DNA of 64,000 nucleotides from Rhodothermus profundi. GTDB lineage: Bacteria > Bacteroidota > Rhodothermia > Rhodothermales > Rhodothermaceae. The notes under the pieces were generated by a model. That model saw only the letters and a list, made by a program, of their open reading frames with translations. It had not been told where the DNA came from and made no database searches. The DNA is taken from positions 62,001 through 126,000 of the forward strand of contig NZ_FRAU01000004.1 of the NCBI RefSeq assembly GCF_900142415.1. Direction: 5' to 3'. Position 1 is the stretch's first letter. The number at the start of each line of letters is the position of its first letter. Below are positions 1 to 9,285 of this stretch, one piece after another. Made by a program: the position numbers and the translations under genes.

Positions 1-758
1 GGGATCGCAACAATGTCGAGCCGGCTCACCATGATTTCGCGAACAGTCGTCTCCCCGAACTCCAGGATTGCTGCCAGCAGCTCCCGCTCGTCTTCGCCCA
101 GCACACTACCATCGCGCACCACCTCCAGGGCTTTCAGCTCTTCTGCGGAAAGCGGACGCTCCGACACCCGCAACCGTCGCTGCAAGAAAGCCGTCAGCCG
201 GACCAGTACTTCGGTCACCGGATACAACACGCGTTGCAGCACCCACACAGGCACAGCTATCCACCGCGCGAAGGATTCGGCAAACCGGCCGGCCAGCAAA
301 CGCGGCGTAATCTCACCTACCACCAGGAGCACAAGGGCCACCACCAGCAACTCCACCAGCAGCGCCAGTCCGGGAGACCATTGCGCTTTCCACGCCAGAT
401 GCGCTGCCAAAAGCACTGCCATCAGCGCTGCCCCTATGTTGGCGAGCGTGTTGAGCAGTTGGAGCGTAATCACCAGATGGCGCGGACGAGCCAGTAGCTC
501 CTGCAGACGACGCGCAGTCGGATCTGCCGCTTCACCGGTCGGAAGCTGGCCCATTCGTAACGACATCAGGGCGGCCTCCGAACCTGACAGCAACGCAGAA
601 ACCAGCAGCAACAGCACAAAGAGCACACCCGCCGTGATAAGCGCTGCCGGCTCCGCGTCCAGCACAAAAGGTAACGCTAACCCGTAAAAAACAACGCGAG
701 ATGGCGGTGCGTCAGCTTCCAAGGCCGTAGGGGCATCGGGCCCCGGTTGGTTCAACAC
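1..758 (-). CDS. CNNM/DUF21-domain membrane protein (CorC/hemolysin-related family), 3' end outside window
   Basis: The minus strand is open from a GTG at 758 (or TTG at 755) to the window edge, with an in-frame stop just upstream, so the gene is truncated only by the window. The protein has a proline-rich start, a hydrophobic segment ending in the CNNM hallmark LLSGSEAALMSLR, and two or three further membrane stretches containing VGEITPRLLAGRF, which matches the E-x-x-P signature of the DUF21/CNNM domain. It ends in ERELLAAILEFGETTVREIMVSR, the linker leading into the CBS pair. Family members are implicated in magnesium or cobalt efflux, and a Bacteroidota relative (GldE) is linked to gliding. 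I cannot tell which role applies. The long open frame on the opposite strand is a shadow. Confidence 0.85.
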   Translation of the reverse strand, partial: MLNQPGPDAPTALEADAPPSRVVFYGLALPFVLDAEPAALITAGVLFVLLLLVSALLSGSEAALMSLRMGQLPTGEAADPTARRLQELLARPRHLVITLQLLNTLANIGAALMAVLLAAHLAWKAQWSPGLALLVELLVVALVLLVVGEITPRLLAGRFAESFARWIAVPVWVLQRVLYPVTEVLVRLTAFLQRRLRVSERPLSAEELKALEVVRDGSVLGEDERELLAAILEFGETTVREIMVSRLDIVAI

Positions 759-870
759 ACAATTTCTTTACAATTTACCACAAAAAACCCCGATTGCAAG
801 GGATTGACGACGGTCCGGCCTCCGGGTTCCTCTTCCCTGCTACCCCTCTGGCAACAAGCACCATGCCGCC

Positions 871-2238
871 TTATCCCAGGTAGCCCCGGAAGACATTCAT
901 CAGAATAATAAAGATGACCACCGGACAGATGTAACGCACAAAGAACTGCCACAGCCGCACCAGGCCAGGAGATACCCGACTTCCCAGCCGCAACTCTTCT
1001 GCTGCCCGCTCAACTCCCCAGACCCAGCCCACAAAAATGCTGATCAGCAGCGCTCCCAGGGCCAGGGCCAGATTTCCCCAGATCGCATCCATGATGCTCA
1101 GGAAATCGTGCTGCCCTAGCAGTCCGTCGGGACCGAACAGCCAGTCCATGTTGCTCAGTCCGGCTACCGTCCCCTGCGAAAGCGCTGAAGGCAACCCGAT
1201 CACAAATGTCAGGGCGCCTACGGTCCATACGGACTTCTTTCGACTCCAGCGTCGCTCATCGACAAAATAGGCCACGACCACCTCCAGCAGCGACACCGTA
1301 GAGGTTAACGCGGCAATGGACAGTAGCAGGAAAAACAAGGCGCCAATCAGATTGCCCAGCGGCAATGCCTGAAAAATTTCTGGCAGCACAATAAAGACCA
1401 GCGCCGGACCGCTGGCCGGGTCGTGGCCGGCAGCAAAAACCGCAGGAAAAATCATAAAGCCCGCCATCAATGCGATAAGCGTATCGAAAAGGGCCACGTA
1501 AGAACCGGCCACGACCACATTCTCACGACGCGACAGGTAGGAGCCGTACGTAATCATGGCGCCCATTCCAAGGCTGAGCGAAAAGAAGGCCTGTCCCAGT
1601 GCGGCCACAATGACCTCGCCCGTTACCTTGGAGAAATCTGGTTTCAGATAAAAAGCCAGTCCCTTTTCAGCGCCTGGCAGCGTTACTGCCCGTACAATGA
1701 GCACCACCATCAACAGAATCAGTAACGGCATGAGCACCTTTGACCAGCGCTCAATGCCTTCTTCCACACCGCCAAATACCACCAGCATGGTCAGCCCCAG
1801 AAAAAGTGCAAAAAGTGGCATCACAATCCAGGGGCTGGCAATGAAGTGCCCGAAGTCTAAGTGGGCAAACAGCAAATTCTTGAAGATGTAGCCAAACGTC
1901 CACCCCGCAATCACTGCATAGTAACTCAAAATGAACACGCCGGTTATCACGCAGAGCCCTCCAACCCACACCCAGGGCGAACCTGGCCGAAGCGCACGTA
2001 TTGCACCAACAGGATTTTTCTGCGTGTGCCGCCCCAGCACCAGCTCTGCAAACAGATAGGGCACGCAGATTAGCGCCACACAGATGAGGTAGATCACCAC
2101 AAATGCCGCCCCTCCACTCTGCCCGGTAATGTAGGGAAAACGCCAGATGTTGCCAAGTCCAACAGCCGAACCGGCCGCTGCCAGAATAAACCCGATCCGA
2201 GAGCCCCACTGGCCCCGATCTGTACCCGGTGTCGCCAT
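871..2238 (-). CDS. Sodium-dependent transporter, neurotransmitter:sodium symporter (NSS/LeuT) family
   Basis: This 455-residue protein is almost entirely hydrophobic. It starts with the NSS transmembrane helix 1, whose unwound motif GSAVGLGNIWRFPY lies at residues 23-36 and binds substrate and sodium in LeuT. About eleven or twelve membrane helices follow, as is usual for bacterial members of about 450 residues. The family couples uptake of amino acids or related amines to sodium. The substrate cannot be read from the sequence. The start is an ATG with no clear Shine-Dalgarno. The next gene upstream on the same strand encodes a cyclic-nucleotide/CBS/DUF294 protein. DUF294 proteins often sit next to sodium-solute symporters of other families, so a regulatory link is plausible but inferred. 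Confidence 0.93.
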   Translation of the reverse strand: MATPGTDRGQWGSRIGFILAAAGSAVGLGNIWRFPYITGQSGGAAFVVIYLICVALICVPYLFAELVLGRHTQKNPVGAIRALRPGSPWVWVGGLCVITGVFILSYYAVIAGWTFGYIFKNLLFAHLDFGHFIASPWIVMPLFALFLGLTMLVVFGGVEEGIERWSKVLMPLLILLMVVLIVRAVTLPGAEKGLAFYLKPDFSKVTGEVIVAALGQAFFSLSLGMGAMITYGSYLSRRENVVVAGSYVALFDTLIALMAGFMIFPAVFAAGHDPASGPALVFIVLPEIFQALPLGNLIGALFFLLLSIAALTSTVSLLEVVVAYFVDERRWSRKKSVWTVGALTFVIGLPSALSQGTVAGLSNMDWLFGPDGLLGQHDFLSIMDAIWGNLALALGALLISIFVGWVWGVERAAEELRLGSRVSPGLVRLWQFFVRYICPVVIFIILMNVFRGYLG

Positions 2239-2324
2239 ACGTGTCGAGCCGCGTTATGTCCTCTGCTGAGCAATCAAACCACGACGGCGCCAATAACCGG
2301 TTTTGCGGACAAAAAATCAAGCGC

Positions 2325-4256
2325 TCACAGGCGCATCATATGTGCCCCGTAGCGCATAGCCAGTGCTTCCTGCGCTTCCTGAATCATAGCGAACACAATT
2401 TTGAGCACCTTGCGCTGCACGGCGTTGAGTTGCTCCGGTGCGATATGATTGTCGGGCATCTGTCCTTCCTCAATCTGGCGGATCTGATGATCCAGACGCA
2501 GTTCTGTCAAGAAACGATAGGCTTCCTGCAGGTTCTGGCAGGTCTGCCGCACTTCAGGTATTCGGTCGGCAGCCGCCTGCAGCCGATCAAGCGTCCCGGT
2601 TGTGCGCAGGAAGCCGGCCTCTAAAGCCAGAATGCGAGCCAGATCGGTGATCGGCATCAGCCCGCGCAGTTTGATGTCAAAACCCGGACGTTGCTCGCCG
2701 GAACGGTCCAGCACGAACCTTCGGAAAAAGGAAAGGGGAGGGCGATTCCGTAGCGCATTGCGCATCATGAACGCCAGAAACCCTCGCTCCACCTGCAGGG
2801 CTTGCTGGAGATCCTCTTTAAGCTGCTCGACCAGTTCACCGGCCCCATAGAGGGCGCGCAAATCGAAAAAGATGGAAGCGTGCAACAGCGCTTTCTCGTC
2901 CGGCTCAAAGATCCAGCGCCGAAACGTACGCTTCCATCCGCTCAGTGCCTGTCGCCAGCGAGGGTTGGCCGCCATCATATCGGCCGGACATCGCGGGAAT
3001 CCTACCTGCTCCAACGCGCTATTGGCGCGCTGCGCCAGTTCTCCCAACCATTGCTCTGCCCGGCGGGCTCGCCTTTCCTCGCAGGGATCGGCATACATGA
3101 GGGCATTATCCTGATCGGTCTTGAAGCTCATCTCCCGACGCCCCTCGCTGCCCAGCGCCATCCAGACCCACGGAAGGTCCGGAATCTGATCAGGCTGCTC
3201 TTCCCGAAGTTTGGCCTCTACAAGCTCCAGCGCACGGATCACCACCCGGTCATTCAGCTCCGTGCTGATGCGCAGCAGACCAATGGCTGGCATGCCCTGC
3301 TGCCGCAGTTGACGCAGCAATACGAACGCTTCCCTGCGCAACGCAGCCAGCGCCTCCAATGTATCGGCCTGTTCGATGCGTTTAATCGTGGCCACGGGAT
3401 CATGCCCGCGCGCATGGGCAATATCCTGGCCGGAAACGACCCCAACCACCGGGCTGGCTGCCGTGCCATCTTCGGTAAGTACAAGATGGTGCAGCCCATG
3501 ACGCGCCATCAGTACCAGCCCTTCCAGGAGCGGCGCATCGGCGGCTATCGTGATCGGCGGTGCACTCATTAAAGCCTGCACTGGCATGTCGGGCAGCCGT
3601 CCTTCCGCCACCACCTTATCGCGCAGGTCGCTATTGGTCAGAATGCCTACGGGGCATCGATTGTTGTCCATTACGAGAATGGACCCCACCCGCTCATCCC
3701 GCATGATCTGGGCGCCAATCTGCACCGGCGTTTCAGGAGCACACCCGACCGGCGGTCGGCGCACCAGCATCCGGAGCGGTGTGTTGAGCAAAAGCTGCGC
3801 GCCTACTGCATCGACATGCGCTCGGTGCAGGCGCGACATGAACGCCGCCAGGTCGCTCTCAAAAAAAGCGGCAAACGCCTGATTGGATCGATACACCCGG
3901 AAAAAGGCAGACTCTGGAATCAGCACGCACTGCGTGGGTTCAATAGCCCGCGCCTCATAGGGAAACGGCCCTTCCCGGAGTAATGCGTAATGGCCGAATA
4001 CGTCCCCTTCTTCGCAACGATCGATTAGTTGGCCCCTTTCGTCTGTTAGTTGCACCGCACCGGCTACCACCAGGTACAAATAGCGAGGATGGGCCGGCAC
4101 GACCCCCTGCGCCAGAATTTCCATGCCCGGCTCGTAGAAAGCCAACAACGCCTCTTCAAAGAGCTGTCGTCGCTCCGCCCCGGAGAGCACATTAAACGGG
4201 GGCGTTTCGTCCAGCAGCGTCTCCAGATGCTCCAGACTAACTGTTTCGCCGGCCAT
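2325..4256 (-). CDS. cNMP-binding, CBS-pair and DUF294 nucleotidyltransferase-like signalling protein
   Basis: I choose the ATG at 4256 (643 residues) because it follows an AAGG ribosome site and lies 8 bases past the stop of the preceding pab gene; an upstream ATG at 4316 would overlap that gene. Domains in order: cyclic-nucleotide-binding fold (about 15-140, with EEGDVFGHYALL), two CBS motifs (about 160-290, with VGILTNSDLRD and VGVVSGQDI), a GlnD-like nucleotidyltransferase core (about 310-450, with LGSEGRREMSFKTDQDNAL at 368-386) and a helical DUF294 C-terminal domain. The family is thought to sense nucleotides and modify or bind a partner protein; targets are mostly unknown. It is cytosolic. 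The adjacent NSS symporter is the natural candidate partner, by inference only. Confidence 0.9.
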   Translation of the reverse strand: MAGETVSLEHLETLLDETPPFNVLSGAERRQLFEEALLAFYEPGMEILAQGVVPAHPRYLYLVVAGAVQLTDERGQLIDRCEEGDVFGHYALLREGPFPYEARAIEPTQCVLIPESAFFRVYRSNQAFAAFFESDLAAFMSRLHRAHVDAVGAQLLLNTPLRMLVRRPPVGCAPETPVQIGAQIMRDERVGSILVMDNNRCPVGILTNSDLRDKVVAEGRLPDMPVQALMSAPPITIAADAPLLEGLVLMARHGLHHLVLTEDGTAASPVVGVVSGQDIAHARGHDPVATIKRIEQADTLEALAALRREAFVLLRQLRQQGMPAIGLLRISTELNDRVVIRALELVEAKLREEQPDQIPDLPWVWMALGSEGRREMSFKTDQDNALMYADPCEERRARRAEQWLGELAQRANSALEQVGFPRCPADMMAANPRWRQALSGWKRTFRRWIFEPDEKALLHASIFFDLRALYGAGELVEQLKEDLQQALQVERGFLAFMMRNALRNRPPLSFFRRFVLDRSGEQRPGFDIKLRGLMPITDLARILALEAGFLRTTGTLDRLQAAADRIPEVRQTCQNLQEAYRFLTELRLDHQIRQIEEGQMPDNHIAPEQLNAVQRKVLKIVFAMIQEAQEALAMRYGAHMMRL

Positions 4257-4264
4257 GGAACCTT

Positions 4265-6076
4265 CTACATGAGGGAAAGCACCGGTTCGGGCACCTCCAG
4301 AGTGGCTGCCTGCCACCCGCGCACGGCATTACACACGTAGAGCGCCTCGGCGCGGCGCAGGTCAGCCAGCGTCAACACCCGCTCTGCTACATCCTTGCGG
4401 GTGCGCAGCACGTACTGCCGGTAAACGCCAGGCAGCAGACCACACGAAACCGGCGGCGTGTAGAGCCGTCCCCCTATCTGCACAAACAGGTTGGTACGCG
4501 AGCCTTCACAGACTTCACCGCGCGTGTTCAAAAACAGCACCTCATCGTAGCCCGCTGCGCGCGCCTGCAGATACGCTGCTTCGTAATGAGCCCGACGGGT
4601 TGTCTTATGATAGCGCAGCGGATCGGAAGGATCCAACCGCTCATGTGCTATGCAGAGTCGCCAGGGACGATCCGGCGCTGGCTCCAGCTCGGCGCTGGTC
4701 AACGTTATCCGTCCCGTTACGTCCAGCGTCAAACGCAAACGCCATATCTTTTCGGAAGGCAGGGCCTGCTGCACCTGGGCCAGTTGTGCCCGCAACTGCG
4801 CTTCATCCAGGGCAAAGCCAAAGTGCGCAGCAGACCGCCGCAGTCGCTCCAGATGCATTTCCAGCAGCGGAATGCGTCCCTGCTCGCAGCGCATGGTTTC
4901 AATGAGCGCAAACGGCTCAGCCGCTGCTCGCAGAAACTGCCCTTTCAACCAGCATTCTTCGTACTCTGCCTCTGGATCTGAATCCCATACAATGCCACTG
5001 CCCACGCCCATGCGTCCTTCTTCCCCCGTTAGCTCCAGCGTGCGAATGGCCACGTTAAAGACAGCCTCGCCGCCCGGTGCCGCATAACCGATGGCCCCAC
5101 AATAGACGCCACGCGGTGCGGGCTCCAGGCGCGTAATGTGTTGCATCGCACGCGGCTTGGGCGCTCCCGTCACCGACCCTGACGGAAACAAGGCGCGGAA
5201 CAGGTCGGCGTACGAAACCGTCGGCCGCAACTGGCCTTCCACCGTCGAGGTCATCTGCCAGACGGTCGGATAAGCCTCCACGCGAAACAGGTCGGACACT
5301 ACCACCGACCCAGGCTCGCAGCAGACCGACAGGTCGTTGCGCAATAGATCAACGATCATCAAGTTTTCGGCCCGATTCTTTTCGTCGGTGCGCAATGCTT
5401 CAGCCAACCGTGCATCTTCTTCCGGAAGTGCGGATCGCCGCGCCGTCCCCTTCATAGGCCGCGTGTAGATCCGCAATCCTTCCCGCCGAAAAAATAGCTC
5501 AGGTGAGAGGCTCAGTACCAGGCGTTCGCCCGTGTTGATAAACGCAGCATACGCTACCGGCTGCTGCCGCCGCAACGCCAGATAAAAGGCCAGCGGATCG
5601 CCTTCCAGGCGAAAACGCAGCGGCATTGTAAAATTGATCTGGTAGACCTCGCCTTCGCGGATTAATCTCCGAATATGCTGCACCCGTTCGCGATATGCTT
5701 CCCGCGAAAGCGCCAGGTGCAGATCTTGCAGTGCATAGGATCCTACCTCTCCTGCTACCACCGCCGTGCTGGCCGGCGGAAGCACATGTGGCATTTCATA
5801 GACGCCAAACCAGGCAAGCGGTCCTGCCTCGTCTGGTACCTGCAGCGGCACCGGCGCGAGGGCATACCCTGCCTCGTAGCTTATGTAGCCAGCCACATAG
5901 TAGCCAGCCGCTACCGCTCCATCCAGCGCACGCAACAGCGGCAAAACCTGCTCCGGCGTATCTGCCTGCAATACCCGGACTGGCCGCACAAATAACAAGC
6001 TCCGCCGGTTTTCGTCGTCGGGCAGCGCCGTGTCCAGCCATACCGTACCTGGCAACGACAGGGGATGCATATGCAT
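4265..6076 (-). CDS. pabB-pabC: Fused aminodeoxychorismate synthase component I / 4-amino-4-deoxychorismate lyase
   Basis: The N-terminal ~380 residues are a chorismate-utilising PabB domain. The motif RPMKGTARR near residue 207 carries the lysine that separates PabB from TrpE, and FPSGSVTGAPKPRAM is the chorismate-binding signature. The C-terminal ~210 residues are a class IV aminotransferase fold (PabC) with the PLP lysine in YHKTTRR and the EGSRTNLF signature. The fusion makes 4-aminobenzoate from chorismate for folate synthesis. It still needs a PabA glutaminase, which is not in this window. The start is uncertain: ATG at 6076 or 6070 is preferred from family alignment by memory, while the frame stays open to 6187 with weakly conserved residues. 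Confidence 0.92.
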   Translation of the reverse strand: MHMHPLSLPGTVWLDTALPDDENRRSLLFVRPVRVLQADTPEQVLPLLRALDGAVAAGYYVAGYISYEAGYALAPVPLQVPDEAGPLAWFGVYEMPHVLPPASTAVVAGEVGSYALQDLHLALSREAYRERVQHIRRLIREGEVYQINFTMPLRFRLEGDPLAFYLALRRQQPVAYAAFINTGERLVLSLSPELFFRREGLRIYTRPMKGTARRSALPEEDARLAEALRTDEKNRAENLMIVDLLRNDLSVCCEPGSVVVSDLFRVEAYPTVWQMTSTVEGQLRPTVSYADLFRALFPSGSVTGAPKPRAMQHITRLEPAPRGVYCGAIGYAAPGGEAVFNVAIRTLELTGEEGRMGVGSGIVWDSDPEAEYEECWLKGQFLRAAAEPFALIETMRCEQGRIPLLEMHLERLRRSAAHFGFALDEAQLRAQLAQVQQALPSEKIWRLRLTLDVTGRITLTSAELEPAPDRPWRLCIAHERLDPSDPLRYHKTTRRAHYEAAYLQARAAGYDEVLFLNTRGEVCEGSRTNLFVQIGGRLYTPPVSCGLLPGVYRQYVLRTRKDVAERVLTLADLRRAEALYVCNAVRGWQAATLEVPEPVLSLM

Positions 6077-6256
6077 ATTTTTTGCTTTGATGAATTTGTA
6101 CGCAGCACCTTCTGTTTTGCCCCCGCTTAGCTTTCTTTCGCTGGAAGAAAAGCCGTAGCGTTTCTCGGCGCCCATCAACCCGACCATTCGGGACTGGCTG
6201 CGCCGCTCCTCTGCCCCCCCGAAAAATGCCTTTCTGAACGTGCCCGCAGCAAGCCT

Positions 6257-7735
6257 CTACAACGCCGAAGGTTGCGTTCGGCAATGCGCCTGGAAGCGCT
6301 CATAGATAAGCTGTAACAGCTCGGTGGCTGTAGCCTCGGGCAAATCACGAAGTTGTGGACCGCCTATAGCTGGCGCTCCAGCCATATCAATCTGTAAACT
6401 GGCCAATCCCCACCGACGCTGAAACAACGAGCGCGTCAGCGAAAAGACCTGCATTTTCTGGTAGGGCAGACACCAGATGCGGTGTCGGAAAACGCCCTGC
6501 CGCACGAACAAGTATGCGCCCTGCAGGGCATATCCATGGCGGCGATACTGCAACCAGGCCATCAGTGGAGCCCCCACGGGCAATCCGATCAGCAGCCAGC
6601 GCACTTCCGGCCAGATCCACCCTATCCCCAGCAGCAGCCCGGTCCCGACCAACAGATAGCGCACCGCGACGCGCTGGATCATGCGGGGCGAGACCCGATG
6701 CCACGCCGAGGGCAAATGCAGCGGCCACACATGCGCCGCGATTTGCTGAATGGTGTCCGCGCGTCCAAAAGGCACCAGCGTCTGCATTTTTTGGGCTTCA
6801 CGGTCCAGCCCCATCAACTGAGCTTCCAGCACGTACCACCCGAAGCGCTGCATAAGCGGATTGGTTCGGATGACCAGCGCCTGAATCCGACGCTTGGGCA
6901 CGACGCTCTCCGCTACCGTAAACAGGCCACTGCGTCGGTAAAACCGCTCACCTTCTTTCCATAGTTGAAAGCCATAAAAGCGAACCACGTGCACCACGAT
7001 TCCCGCTCCCCATCCTAAAAGGGCTGCCAGCAGCAGGGTAGCGGCAGCGGCCAGTAGCGGCGTTTGCTCAAACGCTTCTTGCACCCAGTGAAGCTGCCCG
7101 CGTACGATCCAGTCGATCAGCTCTTCAGGCGTCAACTTCAGGTACTCCATGACGGAAAACATACCGGCCAGATATACCAGCGAAAAACGAAAGGCGCCGG
7201 AGTGAAGTAGCTGGCCGAGCGTCATGGAAAAAAGCAGCGCGCGCGTTGGCTCCAGTTCCTGTTCAGCTATCGCTCCCCTTCGGAAAGCATGCACCTGCTC
7301 CTTGAGGCGTTGCGCTTCCGGCAGGCTGACAAAGGCAATCTCTCCCTCGGTTTCCGTGCTACCGGCCGTTTCAATGCGCACCCGGGCCAGTCCCAGCATG
7401 CGGGCAAGCAGCGTGCGTTCGATTTGTACATTTTGAATTCGATCAATCGGAATGCTTCGCCGGCGGTGCGTCAGCACTCCACTTTCAATAATCAGCTCGC
7501 GCGGCGTAAGGGCATACCGAAAGCGAAGATAGTGCGCTAGAATCAGAGGAAGGGCCAGCAGACCATACAGCATCATCATAAAAAGCGTCCAGCGGTCCAC
7601 CGTCTGCCCCTGAAGCGCTGGAAACAGCAATACAAGGAAGGCCGGCAGGCTCATTAACAAGCGCACCAGGAGCGTCAGCGGGTGAAGCCGGCGAAACTGC
7701 GGCGTTTCGATGGATGCCTCAGACGGGCGCTCCAT
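6257..7735 (-). CDS. Triple bacterial-PH (bPH2, YdbT-type) membrane protein
   Basis: This 492-residue protein has paired membrane helices near residues 25-65, about 190-245 and about 360-395, alternating with three bPH2 domains. Each bPH2 domain shows the family pattern of a WRY- or RYAL-like strand followed by a G-hydrophobic turn and an RIQN/RIQA/KMQV segment. Relatives are B. subtilis YdbT and E. coli DUF304 proteins. YdbS/YdbT-type pairs are reported to affect resistance to membrane-active compounds in some Firmicutes; the biochemical role is not established. The ATG overlaps the stop of the upstream partner (TAATG), and a GGAGGAG site lies just before it, so the two are translated together and very likely form a complex. 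Confidence 0.9.
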   Translation of the reverse strand: MERPSEASIETPQFRRLHPLTLLVRLLMSLPAFLVLLFPALQGQTVDRWTLFMMMLYGLLALPLILAHYLRFRYALTPRELIIESGVLTHRRRSIPIDRIQNVQIERTLLARMLGLARVRIETAGSTETEGEIAFVSLPEAQRLKEQVHAFRRGAIAEQELEPTRALLFSMTLGQLLHSGAFRFSLVYLAGMFSVMEYLKLTPEELIDWIVRGQLHWVQEAFEQTPLLAAAATLLLAALLGWGAGIVVHVVRFYGFQLWKEGERFYRRSGLFTVAESVVPKRRIQALVIRTNPLMQRFGWYVLEAQLMGLDREAQKMQTLVPFGRADTIQQIAAHVWPLHLPSAWHRVSPRMIQRVAVRYLLVGTGLLLGIGWIWPEVRWLLIGLPVGAPLMAWLQYRRHGYALQGAYLFVRQGVFRHRIWCLPYQKMQVFSLTRSLFQRRWGLASLQIDMAGAPAIGGPQLRDLPEATATELLQLIYERFQAHCRTQPSAL

Positions 7736-8202
7736 TAGAGAGTCTCCTCCAGCAAATATCGCTTGATCTCATCCCGCAACGCCTCAGCCTGCTCCAGGCG
7801 CAGGCCGGGCAACACAACGGCACCATGCCGCGTGCCTGCCGTATGCAACACGACGCGCGCCAGCCCAAATTCTCGTTCGATCAGATCCTGGGCAATGTCT
7901 AGATGTTGCACGCGTCGCAGCGGCACAATTGTCCGCACCCGCACCAGCACCCCGCGTTCCAGCACAAGCTCCTCTGGCTTCAACGCATATCGCCAGTACC
8001 GGTAGCGCAGCGCTGGCAGCCACCAGCTCAGCCCGCCCCCAACCAGAAGAACCAGGAGTACCCAGAAGCCCGGGGGAGTTCCTCGCTCTGGCTCGAACAG
8101 ATGCGTTAGCTCATAAAAAAGCGCAAGCAGCAGCCCGGCCAGGGTCCAGAGCATCCATTTAATACGCCAGACGGTACAAACGGCTGGATCCAGCGATTTC
8201 AT
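7735..8202 (-). CDS. Single bacterial-PH (bPH2, YdbS-type) membrane protein
   Basis: The protein has about 155 residues, two N-terminal membrane helices (about 18-38 and 47-65) and one bPH2 domain containing RYWRYALKPEELVLERGVL and the RRVQHLDI turn. This is the usual partner of the three-domain YdbT-type protein that follows with a one-base stop/start overlap. I prefer the ATG at 8202; the frame extends to a GTG at 8226 but neither start has a good ribosome site. The role is presumed to be at the cytoplasmic membrane as a hetero-oligomer with the downstream protein. Nothing in the neighbourhood shows its physiological trigger. Confidence 0.88.
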   Translation of the reverse strand: MKSLDPAVCTVWRIKWMLWTLAGLLLALFYELTHLFEPERGTPPGFWVLLVLLVGGGLSWWLPALRYRYWRYALKPEELVLERGVLVRVRTIVPLRRVQHLDIAQDLIEREFGLARVVLHTAGTRHGAVVLPGLRLEQAEALRDEIKRYLLEETL

Positions 8203-8269
8203 TGGTTTGGAGCCGGGCTGTTGCACAGGGATGTGCGGTGGTATTCTTCAGAAAAGGAGGAGGTTTCCT

Positions 8270-8713
8270 TTAGGAGTCCGGTACCACATGCCGCACTCGA
8301 TAGATGCCGTCTGGCACGTAGCGATCCACAGAAATCCAGTAAGCGCGTTCTGTTGCCAGAATAAGGTGCAGGGAAAGCGGTCGCTCTCCGGGACGCCAGC
8401 GCACCAGGCGCAAGCGATCGCCTATCGCAAATCCTTCTTTGTCCGGTGTCATGGGATCATCCGCCCAGAGCGTCAGCACCGCATTATGTCCTTCCCAGCG
8501 GACTTTTCCAGCGCAGCGCCCCTCCGGCGTGTAGGCGAGCAAAAAGTCGCCCGGCCGAATATCAAGTCCCTGAAACGCTTCGGCCGGAAGTAACAGGGTA
8601 GCATTCTGGCCTGTGCGCGAGGCGCAGGAGACTGGCTGCGCCCGTCCCATGCCCGCCCCCAGCACGCCCAGAGTACTCACCAGGGCCCATACATACCCCA
8701 GACTGCACCGCAT
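8270..8713 (-). CDS. Secreted or periplasmic hypothetical protein
   Basis: I do not recognise this 147-residue protein. It begins with a typical Sec signal peptide (MRCSLGYVWALVSTLGVLGAG, predicted cleavage after GRAQ near residue 26). The mature part is a compact, mixed alpha/beta-looking domain with a few cysteines (CAS near the mature N-terminus and RCAGKV in the middle), which could form a disulphide outside the cytoplasm. The sequence AFQGLDIRPGDFLLAYTPEGRCAGKV suggests a small beta-barrel like those in carbohydrate- or ligand-binding modules, but this is only an impression. It lies 7 bases downstream of the PAS gene and about 70 bases upstream of the PH-domain pair, so the four genes may be one transcript. 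Confidence 0.65.
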   Translation of the reverse strand: MRCSLGYVWALVSTLGVLGAGMGRAQPVSCASRTGQNATLLLPAEAFQGLDIRPGDFLLAYTPEGRCAGKVRWEGHNAVLTLWADDPMTPDKEGFAIGDRLRLVRWRPGERPLSLHLILATERAYWISVDRYVPDGIYRVRHVVPDS

Positions 8714-8720
8714 GGCTACT

Positions 8721-9056
8721 TTAACCGGCTACATTCATCTGGTTTAACGACAAACGGATAAATCCGCCGGGTTGTCGCTTGGCGGTCATCTGGATCCAAC
8801 GCCACGTACCGGACCCACTACGCACGCGCACCCGCCATCCTTCCGGCTTTTCCTGGCCGCGTTGCATGCTTCGCACACGCTGCACGACCTGTTGGCGGTC
8901 GTTGGGATGAATTAACTCCCACCAGGGATGCCCGAGTAGCCGATGGCGTCCAGCGCGCAGCCACCCCATATGGCCAGGACTTACCGAGCGAATAACGCCC
9001 TCACGGTCCACCACGAGTGAGACCGGCTCCGAGCACAGGGCAGAGAGTGGTCGCAT
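8721..9056 (-). CDS. Stand-alone PAS-domain protein
   Basis: The 111-residue protein is essentially one PAS/PAC unit. It has the PAS core pattern VVDREGVIRSVSPG, the helix ending in LLGHPWWELIHPNDR, and a PAC-like C-terminal sheet with VRSGSGTWRWIQM. There is no output domain, no membrane helix and no obvious cofactor cysteine, so it should be a soluble ligand or partner-binding module. PAS domains usually sense small molecules or mediate dimerisation; which one is meant here is not visible. The gene starts at an ATG without a Shine-Dalgarno and is followed after 7 bases by the secreted hypothetical protein. Confidence 0.8.
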   Translation of the reverse strand: MRPLSALCSEPVSLVVDREGVIRSVSPGHMGWLRAGRHRLLGHPWWELIHPNDRQQVVQRVRSMQRGQEKPEGWRVRVRSGSGTWRWIQMTAKRQPGGFIRLSLNQMNVAG

Positions 9057-9285
9057 AAAATTACGCTGGTTGATTTGAAGACTGCGGTGTCTTTAATTTA
9101 TGCTGCGGTTTTGATGTTGTAGTACTTCCAAAGCACGCGAAGTAGTGTAGCGAAGAGCCCTTTCCGCCAGCCAACTTTTGGCGCAATCTGTTAGCAAAAA
9201 AAGGCGCAATCCTCGACCCGAGCTTAACTCGGCGCGGTTTCGGTCGATTCCCCCCGTAGGCCGACCACTGTCCGGATGTATTGCC

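Noticed and set aside
13-687. Long plus-strand open frame rich in serine and arginine
   Set aside because: It is a shadow of the CNNM/DUF21 gene read on the minus strand; composition is unnatural and no domain fits.
783-802. Possible rho-independent terminator after the NSS gene (T6 run)
   Set aside because: The stem would be only three or four base pairs, too weak to support a call.
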